Below are positions 23,810-36,400 of a stretch of 64,000 nt of DNA, in pieces. The number at the start of each line of letters is the position of its first letter. Position 1 is the stretch's first letter. Source of the DNA: Ottelia alismoides (Eukaryota > Streptophyta > Magnoliopsida > Alismatales > Hydrocharitaceae); NCBI GenBank assembly GCA_037367405.1, contig JAZKJV010003355.1:248001-312000 (forward strand), given 5' to 3'. Below the pieces are notes generated by a model, which saw nothing but the letters and a program-made list of their open reading frames with translations, was not told the DNA's origin and searched no databases. The position numbers and the translations under genes are program-made.

Positions 23810-24919
23810 ATGGCCACTGCCTACGCCATCTCTCACCGTCCATATTTTAAGAAAGGGAACACTACCACACCTCTTGTGAGTTGCTCCATATCTGACTATT
23901 CTTGTGATAACGCTCTCCTTGACGGCGGTTCGTCAATCAATGTAATACCCTTCTCTATGGTACAGTCTCTTCATCTTGGGCCTCTTAAGAAAACCAGGAT
24001 GATAGTTCAATTTGCTGATGGATCCATCAAGAGGCTGAAGGGTATTCTAGAAAACACTGTCATTTCTATTCAGGGCCTGAATTTTACTTCGGAATTTATT
24101 GTAATGCCCATGGAGACCTCCGCTCCTGTGGAGCACTCTCCAATCATCCTGGGACGGCCTTTCCTCGCCTCTACAGGAGTCGTTATTGACTATGGTTCAG
24201 GAGATATTCGCTTCCGTTCTGATGTAGGGAGCAATGTGTTGATCACTACACCCACCACTGCCCAGAAACCTGCATCTCATGAGAACCCGCCCGTGTTAGC
24301 CAACCCCAAGGAATTTGACATCGATGATAATATCAGAGATTCTTGTGATATGTTGGATGATAATGAAATCCAAGAATTCCTCTTGAAGGAGGAAGACTCG
24401 GAAAGCATAGACCTTGGAGTTCCCCCTTCTGGTATGTGGCGATGTATTGATGACATCCGCGGAATTTACACGATAGACACCCTAGAGCGGAAGGCAGACT
24501 CTGAGACTAGACCGGACGGACATGATTTGACTACTTCCACTGATGAGTCCGTTCCTATTCACCCTGATTCAGATGAGACCGATCATGCCCAATTTGATTT
24601 GATTGCTTTTAGAAAAGTATTTGGGGCTTTTGATAGAGATGATGATCCAGTAGAGGCTCGCCTGTCTGATATTGATCCTACTTTTTCGGATAATGATTTC
24701 GAGTCATTTTACTTTGATGTTTGCGAGACTTCCCAGGCCAGAAATGACCATACTACTTCCAATAATCAGTTTAGGTCTGCACAATCTGAAACCACTGAGG
24801 ATATATTCTTGGTCAATTCTACTCAGTTCATATCTAATGATGATCCCAATATCGACCTACACCTTGTCAAATCCATACCTCAGCGGTCCCGCAAGAAGGT
24901 TTGTTTTCGACCTTCTTGA
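23810..24919 (+). CDS. E2 aspartic protease with conserved acidic tail
   Basis: This 369-residue frame begins within the block before protease (MATAYAISHRP). It holds a retropepsin-type domain: LLDGGSSINVIP near residue 37, where the usual DS/TG is DGG, and IILGRPFL near 111. The rest (about 150-369) is acidic and low in complexity apart from two motifs. One reads IDLG-(6 residues)-MWRCIDDIRGIYTID. The other, at the end, reads NIDLHLVKSIPQRSRKKV. Both recur in E3. The frame ends there: no reverse transcriptase or integrase follows. The open frame suggests recent loss or some selection. The Gly in place of Ser/Thr in the catalytic triplet makes enzyme activity doubtful. The listed ATG is probably internal to a longer ancestral frame. 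Confidence 0.75.
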   Translation: MATAYAISHRPYFKKGNTTTPLVSCSISDYSCDNALLDGGSSINVIPFSMVQSLHLGPLKKTRMIVQFADGSIKRLKGILENTVISIQGLNFTSEFIVMPMETSAPVEHSPIILGRPFLASTGVVIDYGSGDIRFRSDVGSNVLITTPTTAQKPASHENPPVLANPKEFDIDDNIRDSCDMLDDNEIQEFLLKEEDSESIDLGVPPSGMWRCIDDIRGIYTIDTLERKADSETRPDGHDLTTSTDESVPIHPDSDETDHAQFDLIAFRKVFGAFDRDDDPVEARLSDIDPTFSDNDFESFYFDVCETSQARNDHTTSNNQFRSAQSETTEDIFLVNSTQFISNDDPNIDLHLVKSIPQRSRKKVCFRPS

Positions 24920-25011
24920 CCTTTGTACATCCACTCCTCTTGTATATCCTTTCGCTTTACTCTGTCTTCTCCCGTTTTATCATTCACCCCTTTTCCGTGT
25001 GTGTATATTTG

Positions 25012-25377
25012 CTATACTTAGGATGTGCTTTATCCTAAGCATAGGGGGGTGAATGATTTGTGTTGTTCATTTTCGTTATGTTCATCACTCTTGTTGTTTC
25101 CTATACTTAGGGATACTCTACCCTAAGTATAGGGGGAGTGATGTTGTTCATATCGTGTCTTTTTATTTTTGAGTCTGTACATTCTCGTCATCGGTTTTCC
25201 CCTTTTGTACACTCTACTATACTTAGGATTACTTGATCCTAAGTATAAGGGGGGATCACCATCTTCTCTTCTTTTTATCTTTTCTTTTCATTTTTCTATT
25301 CTTAGCATGAGTTTTGTCTTCCTTGTTTGCTCTCTGATCACTATGAGGACATAGTTCGAGCTAAGTATAGGGGGGTG
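25012..25377 (+). repeat. E2 hairpin array with polypurine-like runs
   Basis: Three inverted repeats, CTATACTTAGG-loop-CCTAAGTATAG or close variants, occur at 25012-25045, 25101-25132 and 25217-25248, each followed by a run of five or six G. A fourth, single arm (GAGCTAAGTATAGGGGGG) lies at 25359-25375 after a GAGGACATAG motif that E1, E3 and E4 also have. Spacing is about 90-120 bp. Confidence 0.9.
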
Positions 25378-26917
25378 TCATATATATTGTATATATACTT
25401 TAGACATAACTCGTACTTTTAAATACGTTTATTTGGGGGGTTATGTGTATAGTTTGTAAAATCCACGTGCGTAAAAAACACAAAAAAATCAAAAAAATCA
25501 AAAACCAAAAAAAAAACAAAAAAAATAAAAAAACAACAAAAAAACAAAAAAAAACAAACAAAAACAAAAACACCAAAAAAACAAAACAAAACAAAACAAA
25601 ATCTTGTATATACTTGTATATATTTTACTAACCCTTTTCTAAAAAAACTACAAAATCAAAAATCTATAAAATTTGCAAAATTCAAAAAAAACCTTTCTTT
25701 CACATCCTCATTTTTTCCTTAAAAATCCATAAAAAGTTCAAAAATTAGAAAATTATTAAAAAAATGTGTTCTTTTCCCATGTGCATCATTCCTTTTCCAA
25801 AAAAAATCACTCTCTGCATTGTTCATATTTTGCATTTGCATGTGCATTTTTCGAGATAGTATTGACATTTAAACTATGTCTGGAATAAAATTGAAGAATG
25901 GAGCTTAGTTGGACCTTAATCCACCTAATTCTCAGAGGAACTTCACCGAGAAATAGGATTTTAGAAGCTTCAGGTCTTTGACTTAATTCTTTGAGTTCCA
26001 CATGACAATGTGCAACGTTTGACTCTTAGTGTCTAACCTGGTCTCTTCATTCTAGGTATAACTCTGGAATAGGGAATCAATTTGTACTCTCACACTATGC
26101 ACTTAGCTCAACTCAGACGGGATGTTGGAAGACTGTGTGAGTTTCTTTTCTGGTAGCGTGGAAATCTAAAGACCGGAGTACGGGTTGAAATAAAGCTTCG
26201 GAAAAGGGATGGACGGCTGGGCACAATTTTTTTCTAAGACCCCAAAAAATGTACGGAAACAAAAGATTCTATATCCATAGGGGCACAACAAGATCCAAGA
26301 AGAACCACCAAAAATCCAAATACAAAGAAGCCACTACCAAATAAATATCTGACCAAAAAGGTCCAAGCTTCAAGAAACCTGCAGATCTTGGTGGAGACTC
26401 GGCTACACTGGCCAGCTCCACAAGGAGAGGTGACTACACTGGCCACCCTCCAGTTCTTTTCTCCTTCTATCTTCTCCCCCAATTCGATTGTGAACACAGC
26501 GCGACAGACCTTAGAAGGAAATACCTGACTCCCCGAGGACGAGTTATTGGAGAGGAGATTTGCATGGTAGTCCAGCATTCTGGATGGGAAGAGCTAAAAC
26601 CTTTCACACACATGAGTCGATTGTTCAATGTTCATAGGGTATGCTTTGGGAAGAGGATTGATCTAAGATGACTTCTGAGCCGAAACAGTGACAATGACGT
26701 GTAGAACTTGAAGGCTGTTGATTTTAAAATTCTAAGTCTCACAAAAGTTCCGACACACTAATAATCTAAAAATCCGACAGAGCTCCAAACTACAATTTTA
26801 TGAAGATAAGTTTAATACTCGATGTTGTCCTACTTTCTTCATTTTCCCTTTATTTTTCTTTTTCTTTTTCTTCACTTATTCTTTCAAATAAGTGTTTGCT
26901 AAGGGACTAGCAAAGGT
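25378..26917 (+). other. E2 3' non-coding internal region
   Basis: It begins with an A-rich low-complexity tract (25470-25600, mostly A with scattered C). It then contains segments related to the E1 and E4 3' regions and ends in TTTGCTAAGGGACTAGCAAAG, which matches the E1 sequence next to its polypurine tract. No supported gene is present; the frame at 26234-26578 on the minus strand is not recognisable. Confidence 0.7.
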
Positions 26918-26931
26918 AAAGCATAGGGGGA
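26918..26931 (+). promoter_or_regulatory. E2 polypurine tract
   Basis: AAAGCATAGGGGGA directly precedes the 3' LTR and is the expected plus-strand priming site. Confidence 0.75.
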
Positions 26932-29900
26932 TGATGAATCTGCGATTCGTCATCTTTATTCATTTATTTTAGCTTAAAATCCCTTATAAAATACATGCAT
27001 ATAACGCTAACTTCATATTCTTACTAACTTGCATCTGTATAAATATGGTACATTTCTGACTAATTTTAACCTAAAATAAATAAATAAAGGAAAAATAAAG
27101 AGAAGAAAACAAAAAAATAATAAAGAAAATAAAAAAAAGGAAGATTGTATACAGGCTGACCCGAACCCCGAGAGAAGGTCAAGACTTGGCCTGATCGACC
27201 AGGAATAACATAGGGGGAGATAAGGTCCTTAACCAGAAAATCCAAAAAAATGTGTTCTTACTTATTTTGTATATATCTGTATAAACTGACACTAATTTAT
27301 TTGTACCTTAATTGACCTCAAATCAAATAACATTCAAAACGAAGTTGTAAATAAAAATGTGTTCTAATTACTAAAATTGATTGCACAATTAAATCTTGTA
27401 CAGAATAAAAGTAGCCACACTTGGAAAAAAGCCACTAAGCACTAACTGAAAGACCAATTCCGGCTCCATATGAGCTCAAATTGAATCAATCTCAGTCCCA
27501 TTGAACTCGAAATTAAATTATCTTCAAAAAATTAAATTATCTTCAAAATGGTTGTATTTTCATAATTTTTGGAGTTACGGTTGAAGAGTCGGTTTTCTGG
27601 GGTGGTTTGTGCAATTTTCCCATGTATTTTGTGCATATTGTATTTGTAGTTATTTGTAAATTAATCCAATTGATTTTTTAAAATAAAAATAAAAATTTAA
27701 AATAAAAAAAATTAAAATTCTTAAAAAACACAAAAAGGCTAATTTCGTCATTTATCCTTGTATATAGTGTCACATATGTATATAGTATATGTATATAGTT
27801 GCTATTTTTAATTAACCTTCATAAAAAAATAAAAAAATAACATTTTTTTAATTCAAATTAAATAAGTGACGAAAATTCAAAAAAAAATAGATAATTTTGT
27901 AATTAGTTTTATCTCTCTTTTATTTCCATTTTCAATTTTCATCTCCCTTCCACCAAAAAAAATTCAAAAATTCATTTTAATTTTCATCTCCATTATCTCT
28001 TTATTTAAAAATTCAAAAATTCAAATTTCATCTCTCTTCTATTTATATGGCTCCTTCCCCCTCATTCCAACTTGATCAATCTTTAGAGAGAGGAGCCCGA
28101 TCTCCGAGAGAAATTTCGTCGAGGAAGTTGCCTAGCCTCTGAGCCGTCCGGTGACAGCGAGTCGGCCTTGTCGAGGCAATCACGGTCTATTTTCCGCTCC
28201 TAAGGTGAGATCCGCATTTTTCTTCGTATTTTTATCTTAGTTTAATCGTAGTTTAGTTCATCACAATTTTTTTATCTCGTTGGCATTTTTATTTCTCTAG
28301 ATCTTATAAAAATTTCATCTCGATTTGATCCGCCACCGACTCGATTTTTCATCTCACTTTCTCGATCTTCACGCGTTCTATTCTATCATTCATGATCTCT
28401 CAACTCCGGCCGCGTACGGTGGCCAGAGATCGGATTCGATTCCTCATTTTCGCTGAATCCCCATCCACGTTCCGATTTTGTAGATAAATAAAAAAATTCC
28501 TTTATTTCTAACCTTTGTTTTGCAGGGTAATAAAAAATAAAAAAATTCTCTATTCTATCTAACGTTTGTTTTGCAGGGTCACTAAAAAACCAACAAAAAA
28601 ATTAAAAATATAAAAAACAAAAAAAACATTTCTCATCATTTTTTATTGTCAATTTCGGATTTCTCATTTTCTTATTTTTGGATTCACAAAAAAAATAAAA
28701 AAAAAGTTTTTATTACTATTTTGATTCACTGTTTACATTCCATAAGAAAAAAAATAAAAATAAAATAAAAAAATTCAGACAGCAGCAGGGAGCGGCCTCG
28801 CCCGCACCCCTGCCGCAACGCCACCGCACCGCACTCCAGGTGGAGGACAGCCGACTCCAGCGCCGCCCGCACTTCGCTGCCTCCGTGCGGGCGGCCCACC
28901 GGTTGATCTCCATCGCCGCCCAGGTGCATCGTCGTGCCACCTGCACTCCCTCTGAAACCGTCGTGCCCCCGGCCGACCTCCTGCTCCTCCGTGCAACTCC
29001 GCCGCGCGCAGCACTGATCACCGCGAGGCGGCACCGACCTCATCGCCCATCACGATCCCAGCCGCCACTGCACCCTCCAGATCGCACGACCCCGCCGTCG
29101 TGGTGACCCGCCATCTCCGCCCGCGCCACCGATTGCGTGCCGCCCCTCCGCCATCTATAGTGCCGCCGTGTGCGGCCTCCCAGCCGACCTCGTCGCCTCC
29201 GCACCATCAAGCGGCGCGCGACCCCGTTGAGCATCACCTCCACCGAAGAAGAGCGGGGCGACGGCCTATTCCCTTGGTGCTTCCCCCTTTTGCAAGAACG
29301 AAGAAGAGGAACCTAGGGTTTCTTTCGGATTTAATAAAAAAAGGAACTTTTACAGTGGCACCCCCCGAGATATTCTGAAATTGCCAAGAAGCCCCTGTCA
29401 GAGCCTCAAGCATATGCCATCCTCGTGATATATGGGTAAAATTGCATTTTAGCCTTTCTATTCATTTCTATTATTTATTTGAGGCAAAAACATTGAAACT
29501 TTACATTTCTATCCAGAATTTTTCCAGTGTTTACATTTTAGTCCCCGAACTGCAGAACGATGATTTGCTTGTGCTTTTGAATGAAATAAATATTTTTATT
29601 CGCCCAAAAATTTTGCAAAAATTGTGCTATGCTCCTGTAGCATAAAATTTTTGTTGCATTTTGATTTCATTTATTATTTTTAAAAATCAATAACATGTCT
29701 TTTTTCCTTGTTTAAAATTCCAAAATTCATAAAAATTCGAAAATAGCTCTAAAAATTCCAAAAAAATTAGAGTAGTTGTCTTTTATTATCTTTTAATTTT
29801 TGACAAATTTGACGCATTAACTAATTATAAAACACAAAAAAATTGAAAAACATCAAAAATCTTCTAAAAATCATAAAAAATTCTACAAAAATCCAAAAAT

Positions 29901-30639
29901 TGTAATTTCAGTTCCTTTTTGTAGATAATTTCTTGTAGTTTCTCTTAAAAATAATTGCCAGGAGTGTTGGACATTTAAAAGATTTTTAATTTGCAAATTA
30001 CTCCAGGCTGTGCACATTTTCGTATTTTCTCATTGTTTGATTTTTAAAAAAATACAAAAACATTCGAAAAATCTACAAAAATTCTCAAAAATATTTCAAA
30101 ATTTTTAAAACCCAAAAATATTTTTTTTTCATTTTTCGGAGCATTTTTGGCTAATTGAAAAATTACAAAAACAGTTGGTGTCTGTGGTGTTGATCCTTGG
30201 AATCATTGCTTCGTGTCATTTTTGAAAATTAAAAAAATTGTAAAATCAAAATCACTAAAAATTTGGAAATAAAACAATACAAAAAAACAGAAATTAAAAA
30301 AATTAAAAAAATTAAAAAGATTCATAAAAATTCACAAAAACCAAGGATAGTTGTCCTTTGAGATTCCTGTTTTCTTTTAATTAGTTTCTGATTAATTGAA
30401 TAACCCTCGGGAATTGTAGCCTCCCTGAGTTCGACCATGTCCTCTATACAGGTTAATAAGTAGCAAAAATAAAAAAAAATATTTTTTGTTGACACGGGTT
30501 TTGCGGATAAAAGCAACGACCGAACAACATTTTTACCCATTAATTTTCCAACCCCCGGCAATAAATTCCTTACTCAACAAAATTTTGTCGTTGCCGGGAG
30601 ATAAAAAAATTAAAAGTCCTCGAGAATTCACGTTCAACA
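26932..30639 (+). mobile_element. E2 3' LTR (complete)
   Basis: It starts with the palindrome TGATGAAT-ctgcg-ATTCGTCA and ends TTCAACA just before the target duplication AGTGG. A TATA-like box lies at 28040-28048 and a GC-rich block at 28780-29290. Its last 316 bases, absent from the 5' LTR, include the CTCCCTGAGTTCGAC block (30431-30445). They also hold a primer-site-like GTCGTTGCCGGG that faces CCCGGCAA as an inverted repeat (30562-30600). Frames in the GC-rich block are not genes. Confidence 0.85.
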
Positions 30640-30644
30640 AGTGG

Positions 30645-32109
30645 CCTTTAACATTATTCACAATTGCGAACATGTCTATCTGTTGAATTATACACGTGAG
30701 AGAGCACATGAAGTCTGGCATTTTTATGCATATGCCCCCAAACTTTGTGTGATTTCTCAAGCAAGTACAAGGCTGGTCTGTAGCACGTGAAGGACCACGT
30801 TTATCTTTGGTGATTTTGTGTGTGAATCGTCATGTTTTATCACTTACAAGCGAGCATCTAGATATTATATTAATATCCATGTAACAATATATTAAATACT
30901 ATACATATCAAATATGTATTAAATATTATACTTATAATAAAAATATAATAAGAACAAATAAAAATATATAGTATTACACTATATATGATACAATATTAGT
31001 TTTTGGGGAAAATAAAAATATTTTGCAACTTTAATAAATAATAAAAATACATAAAAATTACACATATTCACAAAATTTTAAAAATACAAAAATACTTTAA
31101 AAAATCTTTAAAAAAATCATTTATAGTTTATTTTAATATATTCAATGTAAATCAAAAATAAAATAAAAATCAAATATAAAAATTCTTAAAAAAGTTTAAA
31201 ATATACAAAACTTTAAAAATTCATAACTAATTCAAGAAAAAATCACAAAAATAAGCACAACTTGTTTTAAAGGTATTTTATCTACTTTTTAGTAAAAATA
31301 AAATAAAAAAATTCATATTGTTTACTACTTTAGAAATAAAAAATACTCTTATGTTTTCAAGTAAAACTTAGTTTTCGACTTTAAAAATAATCTAAAAGCC
31401 ATAAAAATCTTAAAAAATACCTAAAAATACGTAAAAGCAGGAAATAGAATTCAAAATATAAAAATCACAAAGTAAAAATTAAATTTAAAAAAAATAAAAT
31501 TTAATACATATATTTCTTTATTTATATATATAAAATATACAAAAACAATACAAAATCAATAGAGTAAATTACAATTTGGTTCCCCATCTATGGGTCCGAT
31601 CCCAGAATGGGTCCCGGTCTTTAAATTGTAACAATTCGGGTCCCAGGACCATTAATGTAAGGAACTTTTTGGGGCTAATGACGAGTATGCCCTTATTTAA
31701 AAGTTGTAACCCAACCCCTATTCCCTTCCTAACAAGGGCATATTCGTCATGAATCTTAAATTTTTCATTTCTTAAATGATACTGGGACCCGAATTGTTAC
31801 AATTTAAAGATCGGGACCCATTCTGAAATTGAACTCATAGATGAGGACCCAAATTGTAATTTACCCAAATCAATAAAATCAAATAAAACTTTATAAAAAT
31901 CCCACAAAATAAGTAAAAATTAGGAAACGACTTCACTTTAGACACTACTATTTCCCCTAGTTTCTATAATTTTCCTCCCTGAGTTCGACACTCATGTACT
32001 TATTGCTATATACATTAGTTTAGGAGTATAAAAAATCTAAATTTTTTATGCAAATTTCACCTGGTCGATAGTTTCTACTTTTATAACTATCAGGTCAGGT
32101 GATTTTTCA
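30645..32109 (+). mobile_element. Tail of the outer Athila-type LTR
   Basis: After the E2 target duplication the sequence follows the last part of the E3 LTR (about 36220-37415). Shared landmarks are a 'GGCATTTTT/ATGCAT...CCCCAAACTTT' block, long AT-rich tracts, CTCCCTGAGTTCGACACTC (31977-31995), TTTAGGAGTATAA, CACCTGGTCGATA and the end CAGGTGATTTTTCA. Similarity to E3 is only moderate, so this is an old copy. It contains the MITE at 31562-31866. No clear primer site follows, so I cannot tell whether it was a 5', 3' or solo LTR. Confidence 0.65.
31562..31866. mobile_element. MITE with 9-bp target duplications
   Basis: A 305-bp element has nearly perfect inverted ends: GAGTAAATTACAATTTGG at the left matches the reverse complement of the right end, GGGTAAATTACAATTTGG. 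The inverted arms extend about 90-100 bases (GGGTCCCGGTCTTTAAATTG and its partner). It is flanked by the direct repeat AAATCAATA at 31553-31561 and 31867-31875. A 9-bp duplication is typical of Mutator-like elements. It codes for nothing and must have been moved in trans. Confidence 0.85.
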
Positions 32110-33005
32110 TGAGCCGTCAACAAGACCCATAATATCTCGATCCAATAGTGTATTGTTAAAAAGGGTATTTCGATTTAGGTTTGTTTTAATTTGAAATTAT
32201 TTGTTTATTTCTTTACATGTCTATTTCTAAAAACATTCTCAGTAAATAAAATTCACTATAGATTTTTGCAGTATACGAATCATGTTTTGTAGATTTTAGA
32301 TTCGATTTTGTAAAATTCGAATCATGCATTTTTTTACATTCCCATTCACTAGTTTTTTTTATATTATTATTTTCATTTATAGTCTGTTTTTTTAATATAT
32401 CATAAGTATTTGTAGTTTCTTTAGAGTGTGTAGCATTTTATAGATCTTTGCTACTGCTTTGAGTTCCTTTTTGTAAAATTTTCATGTTCTTTTGTAAAAC
32501 TTTGTGGTCGCTTTGTAACATTTAAGTGGATATTTGCAACAAAAAGTAGACGGTTAGAAATTGATAAAATGTAAAAAAAGATACGAGATTGTAAATACTA
32601 ATCAAGATTGTAAAAATGACATGAGCTTTATAAAAGACAATTTAAGATATGTAAATCACGTTTTGAGATTCGTAAATAACCATGCACCTCCTCTGCCTCC
32701 GTCACGTGCCACCACGATGCACTCTACCTTCTCTACGCATTGTACCTCCCTCCTCCACCGTCGTCCACCAACTCCTCCTTGTCACGTGTCAGGAGATAAA
32801 AGGAGGAGGGATAGGTCTATGTTCCTCCTAATCACAGGAGGAGTTGTGAAAATACGAAAATAGATTTATCATGAATTTAAAATTAGCATTAATATATATT
32901 TATTATCAACCACCAGATTAAAATCTATAATCTCATATTGGTGAGCCTCGATCTCATTTGGCGTTATTCATACATACATACATACATAATACATACATGT
33001 ATATA
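32110..33005 (+). other. Unassigned AT-rich intergenic stretch
   Basis: I see no gene or recognisable element. The stretch contains T/A-rich sequence with repeated 'tttgtaaaa/tttgtaac' phrases (32440-32600), a short weak frame at 32561-32863 without any known domain, and a small TACA microsatellite at 32970-33000. Confidence 0.5.
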
Positions 33006-33386
33006 GGGTAAAGTGGGGTTGCCCCCAAAGGGGAGCTAACTTGGCTCCCCTCACCCATTTCCTCAATTTTTTTAATTTTTTAAAAATACTTCCGCGGATT
33101 TTCATTATTATATCACTATATTATGTCATTTGAATTTCGTGCAAAATAGAGACTCCTACGATATTCATCTAGAAGGGATCAATTTCAATAATTCTGCGAC
33201 TGTTAAAAAATAAATGTCTAGGTGAAGGCCGTAGGAGTCTCTGTTTCTCATGAAATATGAATGACATAATATAGGGATATATGATGAATTTCTACGGATT
33301 CATTTTTCAAAAAAATTAAAAAAATAGGGAAAAGGAGACGGGGGGAGTCAAGTTAGCTCCCCCAAGAAGGCAACCCCATTTTTCCC
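33006..33386. mobile_element. Fold-back MITE-like element
   Basis: The left arm (GGGTAAAGTGGGGTTGCC, then GGGGAGCTAACTTGGCTCCCC) pairs with the right arm over roughly 150 bases. The two arms meet near 33170-33215 at GACTCCTACG / CGTAGGAGTC. The end sequences GGGTAAA and TTTTCCC mark the limits. No exact target duplication is evident: the flanks ATGTATATA and GTGTGTGTG differ by A/G changes only. It is non-coding. Confidence 0.7.
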
Positions 33387-33446
33387 GTGTGTGTGGGGGG
33401 GCGGGGGGAGGAGTATGCTCCTTGGGTGTAGCTAACTTACATGCTC

Positions 33447-36400
33447 TGATGAATCCGTGATTCATCGCCTTTATTTTTTCATTTTGGCTAAAATCCTTAG
33501 TAAAATACATGTAAATATCCACTAATTCCATCTAATTAATGTTCTAACCACAATTAATAATATTATATATTTAACACTTATTTTTACCAAAATAAAAGAA
33601 TAAAGAGAAAAAAGAAAATAAAAATAAAAGAAGGGTATGTATATAGAAAATATACATATTGATCCTAACTCCGAGACCACGTTAATATTGATCGGGTCAA
33701 CAAGAGAAATAAGTAGGGGAAGATAAGGATCATAATCTATACAAATATTCGGAAAATCAAGACCAAAAATATAATTTACCCATTTTTCATCATGTAAATA
33801 TTTCACCTATTTTATTTACCATCAAAATCACCAAAAATCAAAATACTCCTTTTATAAAAGTTGTTCATAAAAATATATATTATTTTATAAAAATATTAGA
33901 AAAATATTTCGGCATAAAAATAAAATAACTGTAATGAACCGGAAAAGCCGTGAAAGCCGACTTCTGAGGTTCATATCTATTTATAAAAAACTCCAAAATG
34001 ACCAAACTCACTTTTAAAATCCATTTTGTATATAATACTAATTATTAAAAATATCAGAAAAATATTCGGATAAAACCGGTGAGTTTCGGCTTTTTGGACC
34101 CGTTATATATATGTACTATATGTAGAAACTTCCGAGATTTTTAACTAAATAACCGTAAACCATTTAACCTAATTCTTTTTCCTAAAATCATCTAAAATTG
34201 TATCTAAAAATACAAAAATAAAAATAACTTAAAATACCAAAAAAGTCCGGAAGCCTGAAGTCGCTACTTTTTTCGTCCGGGCCTCATAACTCGACTGTAT
34301 GAACTCCGAATTGAGCAAAGTAGGTCTCTAAAATTATATTTTTCAATTATCTACAAAATGATACTAGTTTCGCTAAAATCGGAGTTAATTCGAAAAACGC
34401 GGTTTTCGGGGTCCGTATTGGTATAATTGAACAATAAGACATAACTTATATTATTATTTAATATATTGACCCTTTATTTTTATATAAAAAATAAAAAATA
34501 CTTTATTTATTTATTTATTTAAATTATTTATGTAATTAATTTAATTAATTATAATTTATATCACACTATTAATTTATTTAATTTAATGTATGAGGTATTT
34601 ATTCTTGTATATGACTTTTTTGTCTTCATCCCTGTTTTGTCTTTTTCTCCGCTTAATATCTCCTTGTCACGTGGCGGGCTCTCATTCACCATCTTTTCTT
34701 TTTTTTTCTCTCCATCTTTTTCTCTTCTTCTTCCCCACGCCTCTTCTTCTTTTTCTTCTTCTTCCTTCTTCTTCTTCCTCCCACCTCCTCTTCTCCTCCT
34801 TCTCTCAACTGCCCAACGGCCGGCCGTTGGTCGGCCGTTCCTCCAACCAACCTCATTCCCGTCACCTCCACCGGTGACGCGACCTTCCCCTCTCTATTTA
34901 AAGCCATCGACCCCCTTCATTCATCCCATCCGCCATTTTTCATGTGAGCTCCCAGTTCCGGAGAGAGAACTCGAGGTGACAACTCTAGTTTCTCCCGTCG
35001 TTGAGCAAGGTAGAGCGAGGAGAGAAGGTCCGATCAACCAACGCCGGCGTCGCAGCATAGCTCCGCAACGCGTCCAGCCTCCGTGTCTACGCCGCACGTC
35101 GAGGCACATTCCAGGAGCTCCACCCGAGCTCCATTACCTGGCGATTTCCTCCGTTTCCAGGTTAGAACTCCTTCATTTCCTCTTTCTCTCTTTATGATTT
35201 CTCTTTCCATTCTCTTCCTTCAGAACACCTCAAATCAGATCAGAATCGAGCTTCTGATTCCTCCTCTGATTATCTTCTATCCCTTCTCTCTGTTCTGTGC
35301 CTCTCATTGACTTTGATCCAACAAAATTCATCTTCCAATCGACATCACAATCCCCCGATTCACAGCCATTTCCGATCACCTTCACTCATAAGCCTCCATT
35401 TCTACACAATTCCATTACATCTTTGTTCACCTCCGCCCACGCACGGTGGCCGGAGTCAGGAGTTAATTCACCGCTTCCAAACTCTCCTCCATTCACTATT
35501 TACACGTTGATTGAGTACCGAGCCTTCGCGCTCGAGTAATCTGAAACTTTGCAGGAAGGTCGAGAACTGAAGCTCCTGTGCAGATTGAAGCATCACCGCC
35601 TCCTGACGACTCAATTGCAAATCAAAAGCATCTGATCACGAAATGAAGTAACATGAGCAATCGTAAACATTCTCATATGAGGTCAATTTACTTGGAATGA
35701 TTAATACCTCATTAATTTGCCACTATGATGGAGGGGTATGTACGTTTGCTTGAATACATGGCAATATATAAAAAATATCGAAAAGGATATGTTTGTGCTT
35801 TCTCTTTGATTTTGCTTTAAAATTGTTGTGGAAGTGCAATTGACATCTGGGACTACTTATCCGCACTCGATTCTATCGAATCGAAGAGCAACATGTTAAA
35901 TGCAGATTTTGCGTCGTCACATCTTATAGTCGGCATCATCAGATTTCTCTGGAGATCCGAGTCCAATGGCAAGTATTAGTTTTGATCTGAACAAACGTCG
36001 CCCGAAGCTCTCGGGTTGAAATAAGTGTCCATTTGAATATTGGGGAAGAACAGTGTTAATTCCAGATTGCTCAGAATTCGTTTGATTGGTGCCGATCGGA
36101 TGCACCAGAAGGAGTCACGCGTCGCCACCATTTGACTGCACCGCCCACAGCTTCCGACTAGCACAAGTCCCGCACGTGCGGAACCTGATTTTTTGGGCAA
36201 TTGGCGCGAAGGTCCTGTCATACTCTGTTATTTACTTACAGGTCTTGAGCAGTAAGCAGGTGCTTTCGCACGTGACCCCTCAATACATCTTGATAATACA
36301 AGCAGGTCAAGGCTGAAGCAGGTCACGTGGATTTCACACGCTTTTCCCGGCATTTTGCACGCAGAACCCTATAGCGTTTGCAATTTGCGACAACATCCCT

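Larger units (their letters stand above)
949..30639 (+). mobile_element. E2: non-autonomous Athila-like LTR retrotransposon, interrupted by E1
   Basis: E2 has a 5' LTR in two pieces (949-2947 and 20682-22022) around the inserted E1, an internal region of about 4.9 kb, and a complete 3' LTR (26932-30639). It is flanked by the 5-bp repeat AGTGG at 944-948 and 30640-30644. The LTRs differ by a few percent by eye. The internal region codes for a short gag-like N-terminus and a protease with an acidic tail. There is no capsid core, reverse transcriptase, RNase H or integrase. The end of the 5' LTR and the primer-binding site are deleted, so this copy cannot start reverse transcription. It resembles E3 in organisation. 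Confidence 0.85.

Noticed and set aside
32561..32863. Small host gene in the unassigned stretch
   Set aside because: A 100-codon frame without a domain, in AT-rich repeat-like sequence.
32110..33446. TGAGC (32110-32114) and TGCTC (33442-33446) as target duplications linking the outer LTR with E3
   Set aside because: Only three of five bases match, and the two LTRs are too different to be a pair from one insertion.
34586..35197. A 203-codon frame in the E3 LTR
   Set aside because: It is Ser/Phe/Pro-rich because it reads a CT-rich LTR tract, and it has no domain or conserved start.
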